A stretch of 19,160 nucleotides of DNA from Halorhodospira sp. (GCA_007121755.1 SKJZ01000229.1:1-19160), one strand, 5' to 3'. Numbered from the stretch's first letter, positions 1 through 6,929 are shown. Translations and numbers: made by a program. The notes: generated from the letters alone by a model not told the origin.

Positions 1-7
1 AGGGTGT

Positions 8-64
8 CGGCCGCCTGGACGGCGGCCGTCAAGCCTCCAGGGAAGGATTCACGGCGTCCCTGGA
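8..64. repeat. Two-hairpin intergenic element downstream of relA
   Basis: Two perfect inverted repeats stand side by side. CGGCCGCC (8-15) pairs with GGCGGCCG (21-28) across a 5-base loop. TCCAGGGA (36-43) pairs with TCCCTGGA (57-64) across a 13-base loop. On the minus strand, downstream of relA, the text between the stems (GACGCCGTGAATCCTTCCC, then GGAGGCTTGACGGCCGCC) resembles intergenic repeats I remember from several gammaproteobacterial genomes, where paired stems separate operons. I cannot confirm copy number here. Neither stem is followed by a T-run, so it is not a classical intrinsic terminator, but it could still act as a factor-assisted 3' end for relA mRNA. The element may continue past base 1. 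I see no convincing gene in 1-141. Confidence 0.5.
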
Positions 65-141
65 TGGGCGCCACCGCCACCCCGGGCACCGGTTTTTCGA
101 GGTTCCCACCCAGGTGGTCCTGGAAACCGCGCAGGCGGGCT

Positions 142-2334
142 TCACCCCAGACGGTGGACGTCGTCGGCCCCGGAAAGGCCGGCCAGCTTGCCGATCAACC
201 GCGAGAGTTGCGCCACATCGAGCACCTCTACCGTCACCGTCACACTGTAACCATCCTCGATCTCGGCGCTCTGTACGGCGGCCAGCCGCACATCCTCACC
301 GGCGACCACCCGGGTAATCCCGGCCAGAACCCGGTCGAGCGCGTCCGTCTGGAGGCCGATGCGCACCGGATACCGTCGCTCGGGATCGCCGCTCCAGTGA
401 ACATCGATAATCCGCTCCGGCTCCTGCTCCACCAGACGCGCCAGATCCCGGCAATCGGCGCGGTGGATGGTCACCCCCTGACCGCGGGTAATGAACCCTG
501 TGATCTCATCCCCCGGCGCCGGCGAGCAACAGCGGGCCATGCGCGTCAACAGGCTACCAACCCCGTGGATGGTAATGTCGCCATCGCGCGGCGCACCTGC
601 ATCCCCGGTCCGGGCCGGCGGCCGCCGCACCGGCCGCGCCGGCAACAGGCGGTCGCCGATGAGCCCGGCCACTTGGCCGGAAGTCACCTCGCCCCGGCCC
701 AGCGCCGCCAAAAAGGCGTCCAGGCCGCTGTAGCGGCTGCGCCGGGCCAACTCTTCGATGTTGACGTCTTCGACCCCCAGCCGCCGGAACTCCCGTTCCA
801 AGGCTTGGCGGCCGGCGGCCACGTTCTTGTCGTGGTCACGCTGCCGGAACCAGGCGCGAACCCGGGCGCGGGCGCGGGCGGTATGCAGATACCCGAGTTC
901 GGGGTTGAGCCAGTCCCGGCTGGGCCGCTGGTCGCGGGCGGTCAGGATCTCCACTTGAACGCCGTTCTCCAACGGGCGGGTCAGCGGCACCATCCGCCCG
1001 TCGACTCGCACCCCGCGGCAGTGGTGCCCCACCTCGGTGTGGATGTGGTACGCGAAGTCCAACGCCGTAGCGCCCCGCGGCAGGTCGACCACATCGCCCT
1101 GCGGGGTCAGCACATAGATCCGGTCGGCGAAGACCTCGGCCTTGAAACGGTCGAGGAAGTCTTCGTCGCCGGGCTCCTCCACCCCCTCCGGCGACTCCAG
1201 CAATTGGCGCAACCAGGCGATCTTGCGTTCGAACTCCGCATCCTGGCGTCCACCCTCCTTGTACCGCCAGTGCGCGGCGATGCCGAGCTCCGCCTCCCGG
1301 TGCATCCCCTGAGTGCGGATCTGCACCTCCACGCTCTTGCCTTCGGGACCGATCACGGCGGTGTGGAGGGAGCGGTAGTTGTTCTCTTTGGGATTGGCGA
1401 TGTAGTCGTCGAATTCGCCACGGATCGGCTTCCACAGGCCGTGGACCACTCCCAAAACGGAGTAGCACTCACGCTCACTCTCGACCAGCACCCGCAAGGC
1501 CCGCAGATCGTACAACTCATCCAGGCGCAACCCCTTGCGCTGCATCTTCCGGTGGATGCTGTACAGGTGTTTGGGCCGGCCCTGGATGTCGGCGGTGATG
1601 CCCACCTGTTCCAGCGCCTCTTGCAACGCGGTGACGACGCGCTCGATGTAGCGCTCCCGGTCCTGGCGCCGTTCAGCCAGCCGCCGGGCCAATCTCTTGT
1701 AGGTATCCGGCTCCAGGTAGTGGAAGGCGTGATCCTCCAACTCCCACTTGATTTGCCAAATACCGAGCCGGTTGGCGAGCGGCGCGTAGATATCGCGGGT
1801 CTCCTGCGCCAGCCGCGCACGGACCTCGCCGGACAGGCTCCGGCAAGTGCGCATATCGTGCAGCCGCTCGGCCAACGCCAGGAAGACCACCCGCACGTCG
1901 CGCGCCATCGCCAGGAGCATCTTGCGCAGCCCCTCGGTACGCGTCTCTTCGGCCGTCAGCGCATCGTGTAGCCGCCCGATGCCGTGCATCCGGCAAACCC
2001 CCAACACCAGATCCGCGATGGCGTCCCCGAAACGCCCCCGTAGCAGGCGCTCCGCGCGCGGATTCAACTCCGGCAGGTCGTGGAGCAAGGCCGCCGCCAC
2101 GGTCTCCGCGTCGAGCCCCAACTCGGCGAGGACCGTGGCCACGGCGACGGCGTGTTCGAGGTAGAGATCGCCCGAAAGACGGCGTTCCTCGCGATAGTTC
2201 TCGGCCGCCACGCGCCACGCCCGCAGCAGCAAATCGCGCTCCGGACCGTTCAGCGGAAGCCGCAGACGGGTCAGCCACGTCTCGGGTTGCAGCACGGAGA
2301 AATCGTCAAGATCGGCCAGTGCGCTCTGGACCAT
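142..2334 (-). CDS. relA: RelA-type (p)ppGpp synthetase
   Basis: This is a long RelA/SpoT homologue (730 aa; E. coli RelA is 744) that makes ppGpp/pppGpp from ATP and GDP/GTP on ribosomes sensing uncharged tRNA. Domains in order: an HD-hydrolase-like region (about 55-200), the synthetase (about 245-365, with GRPKHLYSI at 252-260 and YRSLHT at 320-325), TGS (about 403-463), a zinc-finger-like segment with CC at 602-603, and a C-terminal ACT domain (about 650-725). EFDD at 307-310 is the acidic EXDD motif of synthetase-only RelA, not the RXKD of bifunctional enzymes. The hydrolase site is partly preserved (H61, H85-D86), but the later metal ligand is Glu (LAE, E156) and the usual ED after HD reads PE, so hydrolysis is probably lost. 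The ATG at 2334 was chosen because MVQ matches the usual RelA N-terminus; a longer frame to 2499 would cross the lexA promoter. No clear Shine-Dalgarno precedes it. It is divergent from lexA. Confidence 0.95.
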   Translation of the reverse strand: MVQSALADLDDFSVLQPETWLTRLRLPLNGPERDLLLRAWRVAAENYREERRLSGDLYLEHAVAVATVLAELGLDAETVAAALLHDLPELNPRAERLLRGRFGDAIADLVLGVCRMHGIGRLHDALTAEETRTEGLRKMLLAMARDVRVVFLALAERLHDMRTCRSLSGEVRARLAQETRDIYAPLANRLGIWQIKWELEDHAFHYLEPDTYKRLARRLAERRQDRERYIERVVTALQEALEQVGITADIQGRPKHLYSIHRKMQRKGLRLDELYDLRALRVLVESERECYSVLGVVHGLWKPIRGEFDDYIANPKENNYRSLHTAVIGPEGKSVEVQIRTQGMHREAELGIAAHWRYKEGGRQDAEFERKIAWLRQLLESPEGVEEPGDEDFLDRFKAEVFADRIYVLTPQGDVVDLPRGATALDFAYHIHTEVGHHCRGVRVDGRMVPLTRPLENGVQVEILTARDQRPSRDWLNPELGYLHTARARARVRAWFRQRDHDKNVAAGRQALEREFRRLGVEDVNIEELARRSRYSGLDAFLAALGRGEVTSGQVAGLIGDRLLPARPVRRPPARTGDAGAPRDGDITIHGVGSLLTRMARCCSPAPGDEITGFITRGQGVTIHRADCRDLARLVEQEPERIIDVHWSGDPERRYPVRIGLQTDALDRVLAGITRVVAGEDVRLAAVQSAEIEDGYSVTVTVEVLDVAQLSRLIGKLAGLSGADDVHRLG

Positions 2335-2372
2335 GTAAAAATCCGAAAATCGCCATGGGAGGGGCGGACACC

Positions 2373-2378
2373 ATTCTA
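2373..2378 (-). promoter_or_regulatory. Possible -10 element for relA
   Basis: On the minus strand the hexamer TAGAAT (5 of 6 matches to TATAAT) lies about 39 bases before the relA ATG and would give a leader of roughly 30 nt. No good -35 hexamer is found 16-18 bases upstream, so this may be an activator-dependent promoter or chance. The LexA box at 2444-2459 lies well upstream of it. Confidence 0.25.
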
Positions 2379-2425
2379 GCCGATCCAGCCTTGCGGGGCG
2401 CTGCGATGGAATTCGATCGCACGCC

Positions 2426-2454
2426 TTGCACCCGGCTACGGTACTGTATATATT
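2426..2454 (+). promoter_or_regulatory. Sigma-70 promoter of lexA-imuA-imuB
   Basis: TTGCAC (2426-2431) and TATATT (2449-2454) are separated by exactly 17 bases and match the sigma-70 consensus well. Transcription should begin near 2460-2462. The lexA ATG is at 2462-2464, so the transcript is predicted to have essentially no 5' leader. The -10 hexamer lies inside the LexA box, so LexA binding would block RNA polymerase directly. Confidence 0.75.
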
Positions 2455-2459
2455 TACAG
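2444..2459. promoter_or_regulatory. LexA-binding SOS box (autoregulation)
   Basis: CTGTATATATTTACAG fits the gammaproteobacterial SOS consensus CTG-(TA)5-CAG, with both CTG/CAG half-sites perfect and one mismatch in the central AT tract. It ends 2 bases before the lexA start codon and covers the -10 element. It implies LexA control of the whole lexA-imuA-imuB unit. No second box was noticed in the 127-bp interval to relA. Confidence 0.93.
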
Positions 2460-2461
2460 CT

Positions 2462-3121
2462 ATGAAGACGCTCACCCCGCGCCAACAGGAGATCCTCAAC
2501 CTGATCCGCCGCTTTATCGCGGAGACCGGCTACCCCCCCACCCGCTCAGAGATCGGAGAGGCGCTCGGCTTCCGCTCCCCCAACGCGGCGGAGAGCCACT
2601 TGCGGGCGCTGGCCCGCAAGGGCGCCATACACCTCATTGCCGGCGCCTCCCGGGGCATCCGGCTGGCGGCGCCCACGGCCGGCGAGGATGAGGGCGAAGA
2701 GAGCGGCGCACGGCTCCCCGTCATCGGACGCGTGGCCGCCGGCAGCCCGCTGCTGGCCGAGGAGTGCATCGAGCGCCACTGCACCGTCGATCCGGCCCTC
2801 TTCTCTCCGCCTGCGGACTATCTCCTGAGGGTCCGCGGCGAAAGCATGCGGGACGCCGGCATCCTCGATGGCGACCTGCTGGCAGTCCACCGGACCAGGG
2901 AGATCCGTAACGGCCAGATCGCCGTTATCCGCCTCCACGACGAGGTCACCGTCAAGTACCTGGAAAAGCGGGACGGGGTGGTCCGGCTGCTACCGGCCAA
3001 TCCCGATTTCCAACCGATGGAACTCGACCCGGAGCGGGACGCCGCCGAACCGGAAGGGATCGGCGTCGGTGTTATTCGCAACCAACTCTCCACGCTACTA
3101 CCGGGAGGCCGGCATGACTGA
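2462..3121 (+). CDS. lexA: LexA repressor (SOS master regulator)
   Basis: LexA represses DNA-damage genes and cleaves itself when RecA filaments form. The 219-aa protein has an N-terminal winged helix (MKTLTPRQQE..., with FRSPNAAESHLRALARKG about 37-54 as recognition region) and a C-terminal S24 self-protease domain. The scissile Ala-Gly is A93-G94 within RVAAGSPLLAE. The catalytic pair is S128 (GESM) and K165 (TVKYL). It is slightly longer than E. coli LexA (202 aa), mainly through an acidic linker (GEDEGEE, about 74-80). The ATG at 2462 is fixed by the family N-terminus. No Shine-Dalgarno is possible because the SOS box ends 2 bases upstream, which points to a leaderless mRNA. Its stop overlaps the imuA start by 8 bases (ATGACTGA), so the two are translationally coupled. 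Confidence 0.97.
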   Translation: MKTLTPRQQEILNLIRRFIAETGYPPTRSEIGEALGFRSPNAAESHLRALARKGAIHLIAGASRGIRLAAPTAGEDEGEESGARLPVIGRVAAGSPLLAEECIERHCTVDPALFSPPADYLLRVRGESMRDAGILDGDLLAVHRTREIRNGQIAVIRLHDEVTVKYLEKRDGVVRLLPANPDFQPMELDPERDAAEPEGIGVGVIRNQLSTLLPGGRHD

Positions 3122-3851
3122 AGCGATTGCTCGCAACGGTGAGGCCGCCCTGCAGCCCTTGCTGCGCGATCACCGCCTCTGGCGGCCGGGACGGGAGCCA
3201 CTCTCCCGCCGGCGGACCGTCGCCACCGGCCATGCCGAGTTGGATGCCGCCCTGCCCGGCGGGGGCTGGACGCTGGGCGCCGTCACCGAAATTTTCCACC
3301 CGCAACTCGGTGTGGGCGAACTGCAACTGCTGCTGCCGGCCTTGGCCGAACTCACCCGGCGGCGGCGCTGGCTGGTCCTGGTATCGCCGCCGCATATCCC
3401 CTATGCGCCGGCGTTGCGGGCGGCCGGCATCGACCTGTCGCGCGTCCTGTTGGTCCACCCCCGGGCCGACAGAGAGGCACTCTGGGCGGTCGAGCAAGCC
3501 CTGCGCAGCGGCACATGCGGGGCGGTGATGGCGTGGCCGTCCCGCGCCGATCCCGGCAGCGTCCGCCGCCTGCAACTGGCCGCCGAAGCCGGCGAGAGTT
3601 GGTCCATTCTGTTACGCAGGGACGCCGCGGCCCGGAGACCGTCTCCCGCTGCCCTACGCATGGCGGTCGAGCCCGAAGGAGACCGGCTCCGGATCGATCT
3701 ACTCAAGTGCCGGGGTGGACGGCCCCGCAGCCTCCTGCTCCCGCGCTCCCGCGCCGCCACCGGCACTCCCCGGATAGAGCCGCGTGACAGGGAACGTGCG
3801 ACCCAACTATCGCTGGCTCTTTGCCTGGAAGGCTCCGGCCAACCGTCGTAA
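3114..3851 (+). CDS. imuA: ImuA, translesion-synthesis accessory protein
   Basis: This is a 245-aa ImuA (COG4544; RecA/SulA-like fold) of the SOS mutasome. In other bacteria ImuA works with ImuB and the error-prone polymerase DnaE2 in damage-induced mutagenesis. Family features are the start region (LWRPGRE...), the TGHAELDAALPGGGWTLGAVTEI segment at about 44-66, the hydrophobic strand WLVLVSPPHIPYAPAL, and the run where RecA-like proteins use DLSRVLLVHP. The usual Walker A is not conserved, as is normal for the family. The ATG at 3114 is preceded by GGGAGG (3102-3107) at good spacing and overlaps the lexA stop. The C-terminus is rich in Arg and ends QLSLALCLEGSGQPS. The gene is part of the LexA-controlled operon and imuB follows after 21 bases. 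Confidence 0.85.
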   Translation: MTEAIARNGEAALQPLLRDHRLWRPGREPLSRRRTVATGHAELDAALPGGGWTLGAVTEIFHPQLGVGELQLLLPALAELTRRRRWLVLVSPPHIPYAPALRAAGIDLSRVLLVHPRADREALWAVEQALRSGTCGAVMAWPSRADPGSVRRLQLAAEAGESWSILLRRDAAARRPSPAALRMAVEPEGDRLRIDLLKCRGGRPRSLLLPRSRAATGTPRIEPRDRERATQLSLALCLEGSGQPS

Positions 3852-3872
3852 GGCGCGCGGGCGGGTTCGCAT

Positions 3873-5129
3873 ATGGCGGAATCCCTCTGGTTGGCCGTCC
3901 GGTTACCGCCGGATGCCGTACACCGCCTTGCCCACTGGAGCCTCAAACTCTCATCCCGGGTCAGCGTGGAACCCCCCGACGGGGTCCTCATGGAGATAGG
4001 CGGCAGCCTCCGGCTGTTCGGAGGTCTGAAGCCGATCATCTCCGAGGTCGCAGCCCATCTCCGGGGGTTGGACCGGCCGTCGGCGATCGCGGCTGCTCCG
4101 ACCCCGCGCGGCGCTTGGCTTTTGGCGCGCGCTGGTGGCGGCCGCGCGGTTACCCGCCGACACACCTTGCGCTGCGCCCTGGCCCCGTTGCCCTGCCGGG
4201 TTCTTCACCTCACCCGGCAGCAACAGTTAAGCCTGGAGCGTCTTCACCTACTGACTCTGGGGGAGTGTATGGCCCTGCCCCGTTCCGGTTTGCGCCGGCG
4301 GCTGGGAACCGCGGTGGCGGCACAGATCGACCAGGCTCTGGGGGTCACCGCCGAACCACGCCAATACATCGATCCGCCCCGGAGCTATCACGGACGGCTG
4401 GAGTTACCCACAGCGTGTCACTCCGGCACCGGCGTCCGTTTCGCCCTGGCCCGGCTACTGCGTGAAATGGCCGGCGTGCTCCAAGGCGCCGACGCCGCCG
4501 TCGAACGATTCACCGTGGCCCTGGAACACATCCGGCGTGACGCCACTCGGTTCACCGTCGGCACGCTGCGCCCCACCCGCGACGCCGGACAGTTCACCGA
4601 ACTCGCCGGACACCATCTGGAACGGATCGCCCCCCCGGCGCCGATCTGTGCCATCGCCCTCTCCGCCGGGGCCTTCCTGCCTTATCAACCGCGCGTCGGC
4701 GAGTTGCCGGGCATGGAATATACGGCCTCTCCGGCCCCGGCCGAGCCCCTCTGGGAGCGCCTGGCGGCGCGTATCGGTCGCGGACGGATTCACGGACTGG
4801 CCGTCCACGCCGACCACCGACCGGAACGGGCGTGGCGTCGCACCCCTTTGCACCGGGGCGGTGAGACGGCAATGGCGTTCGCCCTGCCACCCCGCCCCTG
4901 TTGGCTGCTCTCCCAGCCACAAAGGCTGACGGAACACTCGGGCCACCCCCAATGGCACGGAGAGCTGCTGCTGGAACGCGGCCCCGAACGGATCGAAACG
5001 GGATGGTGGGATGAGCACGACGTAGCCCGGGATTACTACGTCGCGCTTAATACCCACGGCAGCCGCCTATGGATCTTCCACGATTTGCGACCGCCCTATC
5101 ACTGGTATCTCCACGGGTTTTTCGCTTAA
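3873..5129 (+). CDS. imuB: ImuB-like Y-family polymerase homologue, shortened N-terminus
   Basis: This 418-aa protein matches the ImuB family, catalytically dead Y-family relatives that bridge DnaE2 and the sliding clamp. Recognisable parts: LWLAVRLPP (5-13), the VSVEPPDGVLMEIGGSLRLFGG block (about 30-51), the little-finger region, HADHRPERAW (about 310-320) and the family C-terminus (WWDEHDVARDYYVAL..., ending WYLHGFFA). In typical ImuB the LFGG block lies near residue 105-115, here at 48-51, so roughly 60 residues of the palm/fingers region are missing. The frame cannot extend upstream: the imuA stop at 3849-3851 is in the same frame. In the place where ImuB usually carries a clamp-binding QxxLF-type motif I see only degenerate sequence (about 270-300). 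No dnaE2 follows. It could be a degenerating gene or a family variant. The start has a GGGCGGG-type upstream sequence rather than a strong Shine-Dalgarno. Confidence 0.85.
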   Translation: MAESLWLAVRLPPDAVHRLAHWSLKLSSRVSVEPPDGVLMEIGGSLRLFGGLKPIISEVAAHLRGLDRPSAIAAAPTPRGAWLLARAGGGRAVTRRHTLRCALAPLPCRVLHLTRQQQLSLERLHLLTLGECMALPRSGLRRRLGTAVAAQIDQALGVTAEPRQYIDPPRSYHGRLELPTACHSGTGVRFALARLLREMAGVLQGADAAVERFTVALEHIRRDATRFTVGTLRPTRDAGQFTELAGHHLERIAPPAPICAIALSAGAFLPYQPRVGELPGMEYTASPAPAEPLWERLAARIGRGRIHGLAVHADHRPERAWRRTPLHRGGETAMAFALPPRPCWLLSQPQRLTEHSGHPQWHGELLLERGPERIETGWWDEHDVARDYYVALNTHGSRLWIFHDLRPPYHWYLHGFFA

Positions 5130-5291
5130 TGGGCGGTTCCGGCTCACGACCGAATTTCCCCGCCCGCAGACGGTTTTTCAAGAGTCCCGGACGAATTGCA
5201 AGAACGGTTCAATTTTCGGACAATTTTGCCGATACTGGAGATGAGGGCTGACCTTGGAACCGGCCCTGTAGCCTTGCTCTCTGAGCGTAAA

Positions 5292-6050
5292 ATGGACTGT
5301 GCTGCAATGGCTGTCATCGATCCCCTTGCGCCGGCACAATCGAACTGCTCTGCCGCGCCATGCGACAGCGTGACTTCGGTACGCCGATACATTGTCATGA
5401 ACAGCAAGGGCGGATGCGGCAAAACGACCGTGGCCACCAACCTCGCCAGTTACTATCGCGCTCGCGGATTCACCACGGCGCTCTACGATCTCGACCCCCA
5501 AGGCTCCGGCGAACGGTGGGCGCGGCTGCGCTCCTCCGACCACGGCGACGTTCCCGGCATTGCCGGCTACCAAAGCGTGCCCAGCAGCGTGACCAGCACT
5601 TGGCTATTCCGCGTCCCCTCGGGAACACAACGGATCATTATCGACACCCCCGCCGCCCCGGACCGGACGCAACTGATTGAACAGGCCCGCAGCGTGGATG
5701 CGATCTTGATCCCCGTAATGCCATCATCGATCGACACCTTCGCCGCGGCCGATTTTATCCGGGATCTCTTGCTGCTCGGCAAGACCCGCTCCTATCAGAC
5801 ACGCGTAGGCATTATCGCCAATCGCGTCAAAGAGGGGACCCGCGCCTTCCAGAACCTGGAACGCTTCCTTCTGACGTTGCAGATCCCGGTGGTGGCGCAT
5901 CTAAGAGACACGCAACACTACATCCACGCGGCCGAATGCGGCCTCGGCATCCACGAGATGGAGACGTCGCGCACCCGCAAGGACGTCGTCGCCTGGACCC
6001 AGATCTACAACTGGCTTGAGACCGACGACGCCCCTTCCGGCGCCGTATAA
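5292..6050 (+). CDS. Orphan ParA/MinD-type ATPase
   Basis: The protein belongs to the ParA/MinD/Soj P-loop family, which position DNA or protein cargo through ATP-driven dimerisation. The deviant Walker A KGGCGKTT sits at residues 39-46 with signature lysine K39 and P-loop lysine K44. The A' motif reads DLDPQGSGERW (66-76) and Walker B is IIIDTPA. At 252 aa it is a small, single-domain ParA with no N-terminal helix-turn-helix. No parB, parS-like cluster or min partner is visible, so a replicon-partition job is not supported. A cargo role (chemosensory array, carboxysome-like body, pilus) is inference. The start is uncertain: ATGs at 5241, 5292 and 5307 are in frame and none has a strong ribosome site; 5292 leaves a 35-aa N-terminal lead before the first strand. 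The 160 bases upstream hold no gene; a weak TTCAAT-N17-GATACT (5208-5236) could be its promoter. Confidence 0.85.
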   Translation: MDCAAMAVIDPLAPAQSNCSAAPCDSVTSVRRYIVMNSKGGCGKTTVATNLASYYRARGFTTALYDLDPQGSGERWARLRSSDHGDVPGIAGYQSVPSSVTSTWLFRVPSGTQRIIIDTPAAPDRTQLIEQARSVDAILIPVMPSSIDTFAAADFIRDLLLLGKTRSYQTRVGIIANRVKEGTRAFQNLERFLLTLQIPVVAHLRDTQHYIHAAECGLGIHEMETSRTRKDVVAWTQIYNWLETDDAPSGAV

Positions 6051-6117
6051 GACCCGCCGCGGCCGCGTCTCATTCAGCGGACCGATGTCCTTGAACTCCC
6101 GCCTCCCGGAGGCCAAC

Positions 6118-6171
6118 ATGGACAGAGACCGGTGCCCAAGATTCCCAACCGCTTCGGGAGGCACGCTGTGA
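6118..6171 (+). CDS. 17-residue leader ORF coupled to the cNMP-like gene
   Basis: An ATG at 6118 follows CCCGGAGG with a 5-base spacer, a strong ribosome site. It reads MDRDRCPRFPTASGGTL and stops at TGA 6169-6171. The stop overlaps the GTG start of the next gene (GTGA, 6168-6171), and the ribosome site of that next gene (GGGAGG) lies inside this small ORF. That is the geometry of a translationally coupled leader peptide. There is no homologue I recognise, and the coding reality rests only on the ribosome site and the overlap. Confidence 0.45.
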   Translation: MDRDRCPRFPTASGGTL

Positions 6172-6641
6172 CCCAGACAAACCTTGAGAGTTACCTCCTT
6201 ACCCAGAAGTTCTTCGCCGACATGCAGCCGGAATTCGTCCGCTTTCTGGCCCGGCACGCCGAGGAGCGACGGCTCGAACAAGACCACATCCTCTTCCGTC
6301 ACGACGCCCCCGCACGCCACTTCTATTTGATCCGCAGCGGCAAGATCTGCCTTGAGATCCCCGCCATCTCCGGCCCCACCCTTGAAGTCCAGCACTTGGG
6401 AGCGGGCCAGGTTCTTGGATGGTCGTGGCTGATACCGCCCTACGCCTGGAATTTCAACGCGCGGGCGGAAGGGCCTTCCGAGGTGATCGAGTTCGACGGC
6501 CGGCCGATACTGGCCCGTTGCGATGAGGATCCGGTGTTCGGCTACGAACTACTGAAGCGGTTCTCCTCCCTGATGTCCGAACGCCTCGACGTCGCGCGCC
6601 AAAAGATGATGGACCAATGGAACCCCCCGGGATTCGCATAA
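6168..6641 (+). CDS. Stand-alone cyclic-nucleotide-binding-like domain protein
   Basis: The 157-aa product is a single Crp/Fnr-type beta-roll (about 15-115) followed by a short helical tail (RFSSLMSERLDVARQKMM). It has no helix-turn-helix, so it is not a transcription factor by itself. The phosphate-binding cassette is altered: where cAMP proteins have GE(L/I)AL...RSA, this has GWSWLIPPYAWNFNARA (84-100), so the usual glutamate and arginine ligands are gone. GWSWL-type proteins recur in many proteobacteria without an assigned ligand. I chose the GTG at 6168 because GGGAGG (6156-6161) sits 6 bases upstream; another GTG at 6132 lacks a ribosome site. It lies 117 bases after the ParA-type gene on the same strand and may be co-transcribed with it. 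Confidence 0.85.
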   Translation: MTQTNLESYLLTQKFFADMQPEFVRFLARHAEERRLEQDHILFRHDAPARHFYLIRSGKICLEIPAISGPTLEVQHLGAGQVLGWSWLIPPYAWNFNARAEGPSEVIEFDGRPILARCDEDPVFGYELLKRFSSLMSERLDVARQKMMDQWNPPGFA

Positions 6642-6668
6642 CGTGCCGCCACGGGGGGCGCTCCAGGT

Positions 6669-6818
6669 TCACTTCGCCTGTTTTTCTTTCTTCGTCGCCC
6701 GCTCCGTAGCGAGCGTGGCGCGCGTCACCACCAAACGCCGAACCAGTTCCGCATTACCCTCCCGCGTCTCCCTGAGTTGACGCTGTAGGTCTTTGATAGT
6801 CCTACTCAAGTCGGTCAT
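6669..6818 (-). CDS. 49-residue coiled-coil-like microprotein
   Basis: On the minus strand an ATG at 6818 is preceded by a perfect AGGAGG with a 6-base spacer, the strongest ribosome site in the window. The 49-aa product begins MTDLSRTIKDLQRQLRETRE and ends TERATKKEKQAK. It is all charged and leucine-containing helix, with a heptad-like spacing of L4, I8, L11, L15 and later L25, L29, and a basic tail. No membrane segment, cysteine or known domain is seen. The gene is convergent with the cNMP-like gene (27 bases between stops) and divergent from the DsrC/TusE-like gene. I do not recognise a family. Possible roles are a small oligomerising partner or adaptor, which is inference only. Confidence 0.65.
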   Translation of the reverse strand: MTDLSRTIKDLQRQLRETREGNAELVRRLVVTRATLATERATKKEKQAK

Positions 6819-6929
6819 TCATAACCTCCTGCGGAGCCGGTGTGGCACTCCGTGTGACCTCCTCTCAATGTCAGCCACAGACCCTGACCGCGCCCATCGA
6901 CACAGTGCGGAGCCGGCGGCCCCTTGCGA

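Noticed and set aside
4..1971. 655-codon open frame on the plus strand
   Set aside because: It is antisense to relA. Its translation is Pro/Gln/Arg/His-rich with no domain, typical of a shadow frame in GC-rich DNA.
5130..5291. Possible terminator GGGCGG...CCGCCC after imuB
   Set aside because: The stem is short and the loop exceeds 20 bases; not convincing.
6132..6167. GTG at 6132 as start of the cNMP-like gene
   Set aside because: No ribosome site precedes it, while the GTG at 6168 has GGGAGG six bases upstream.
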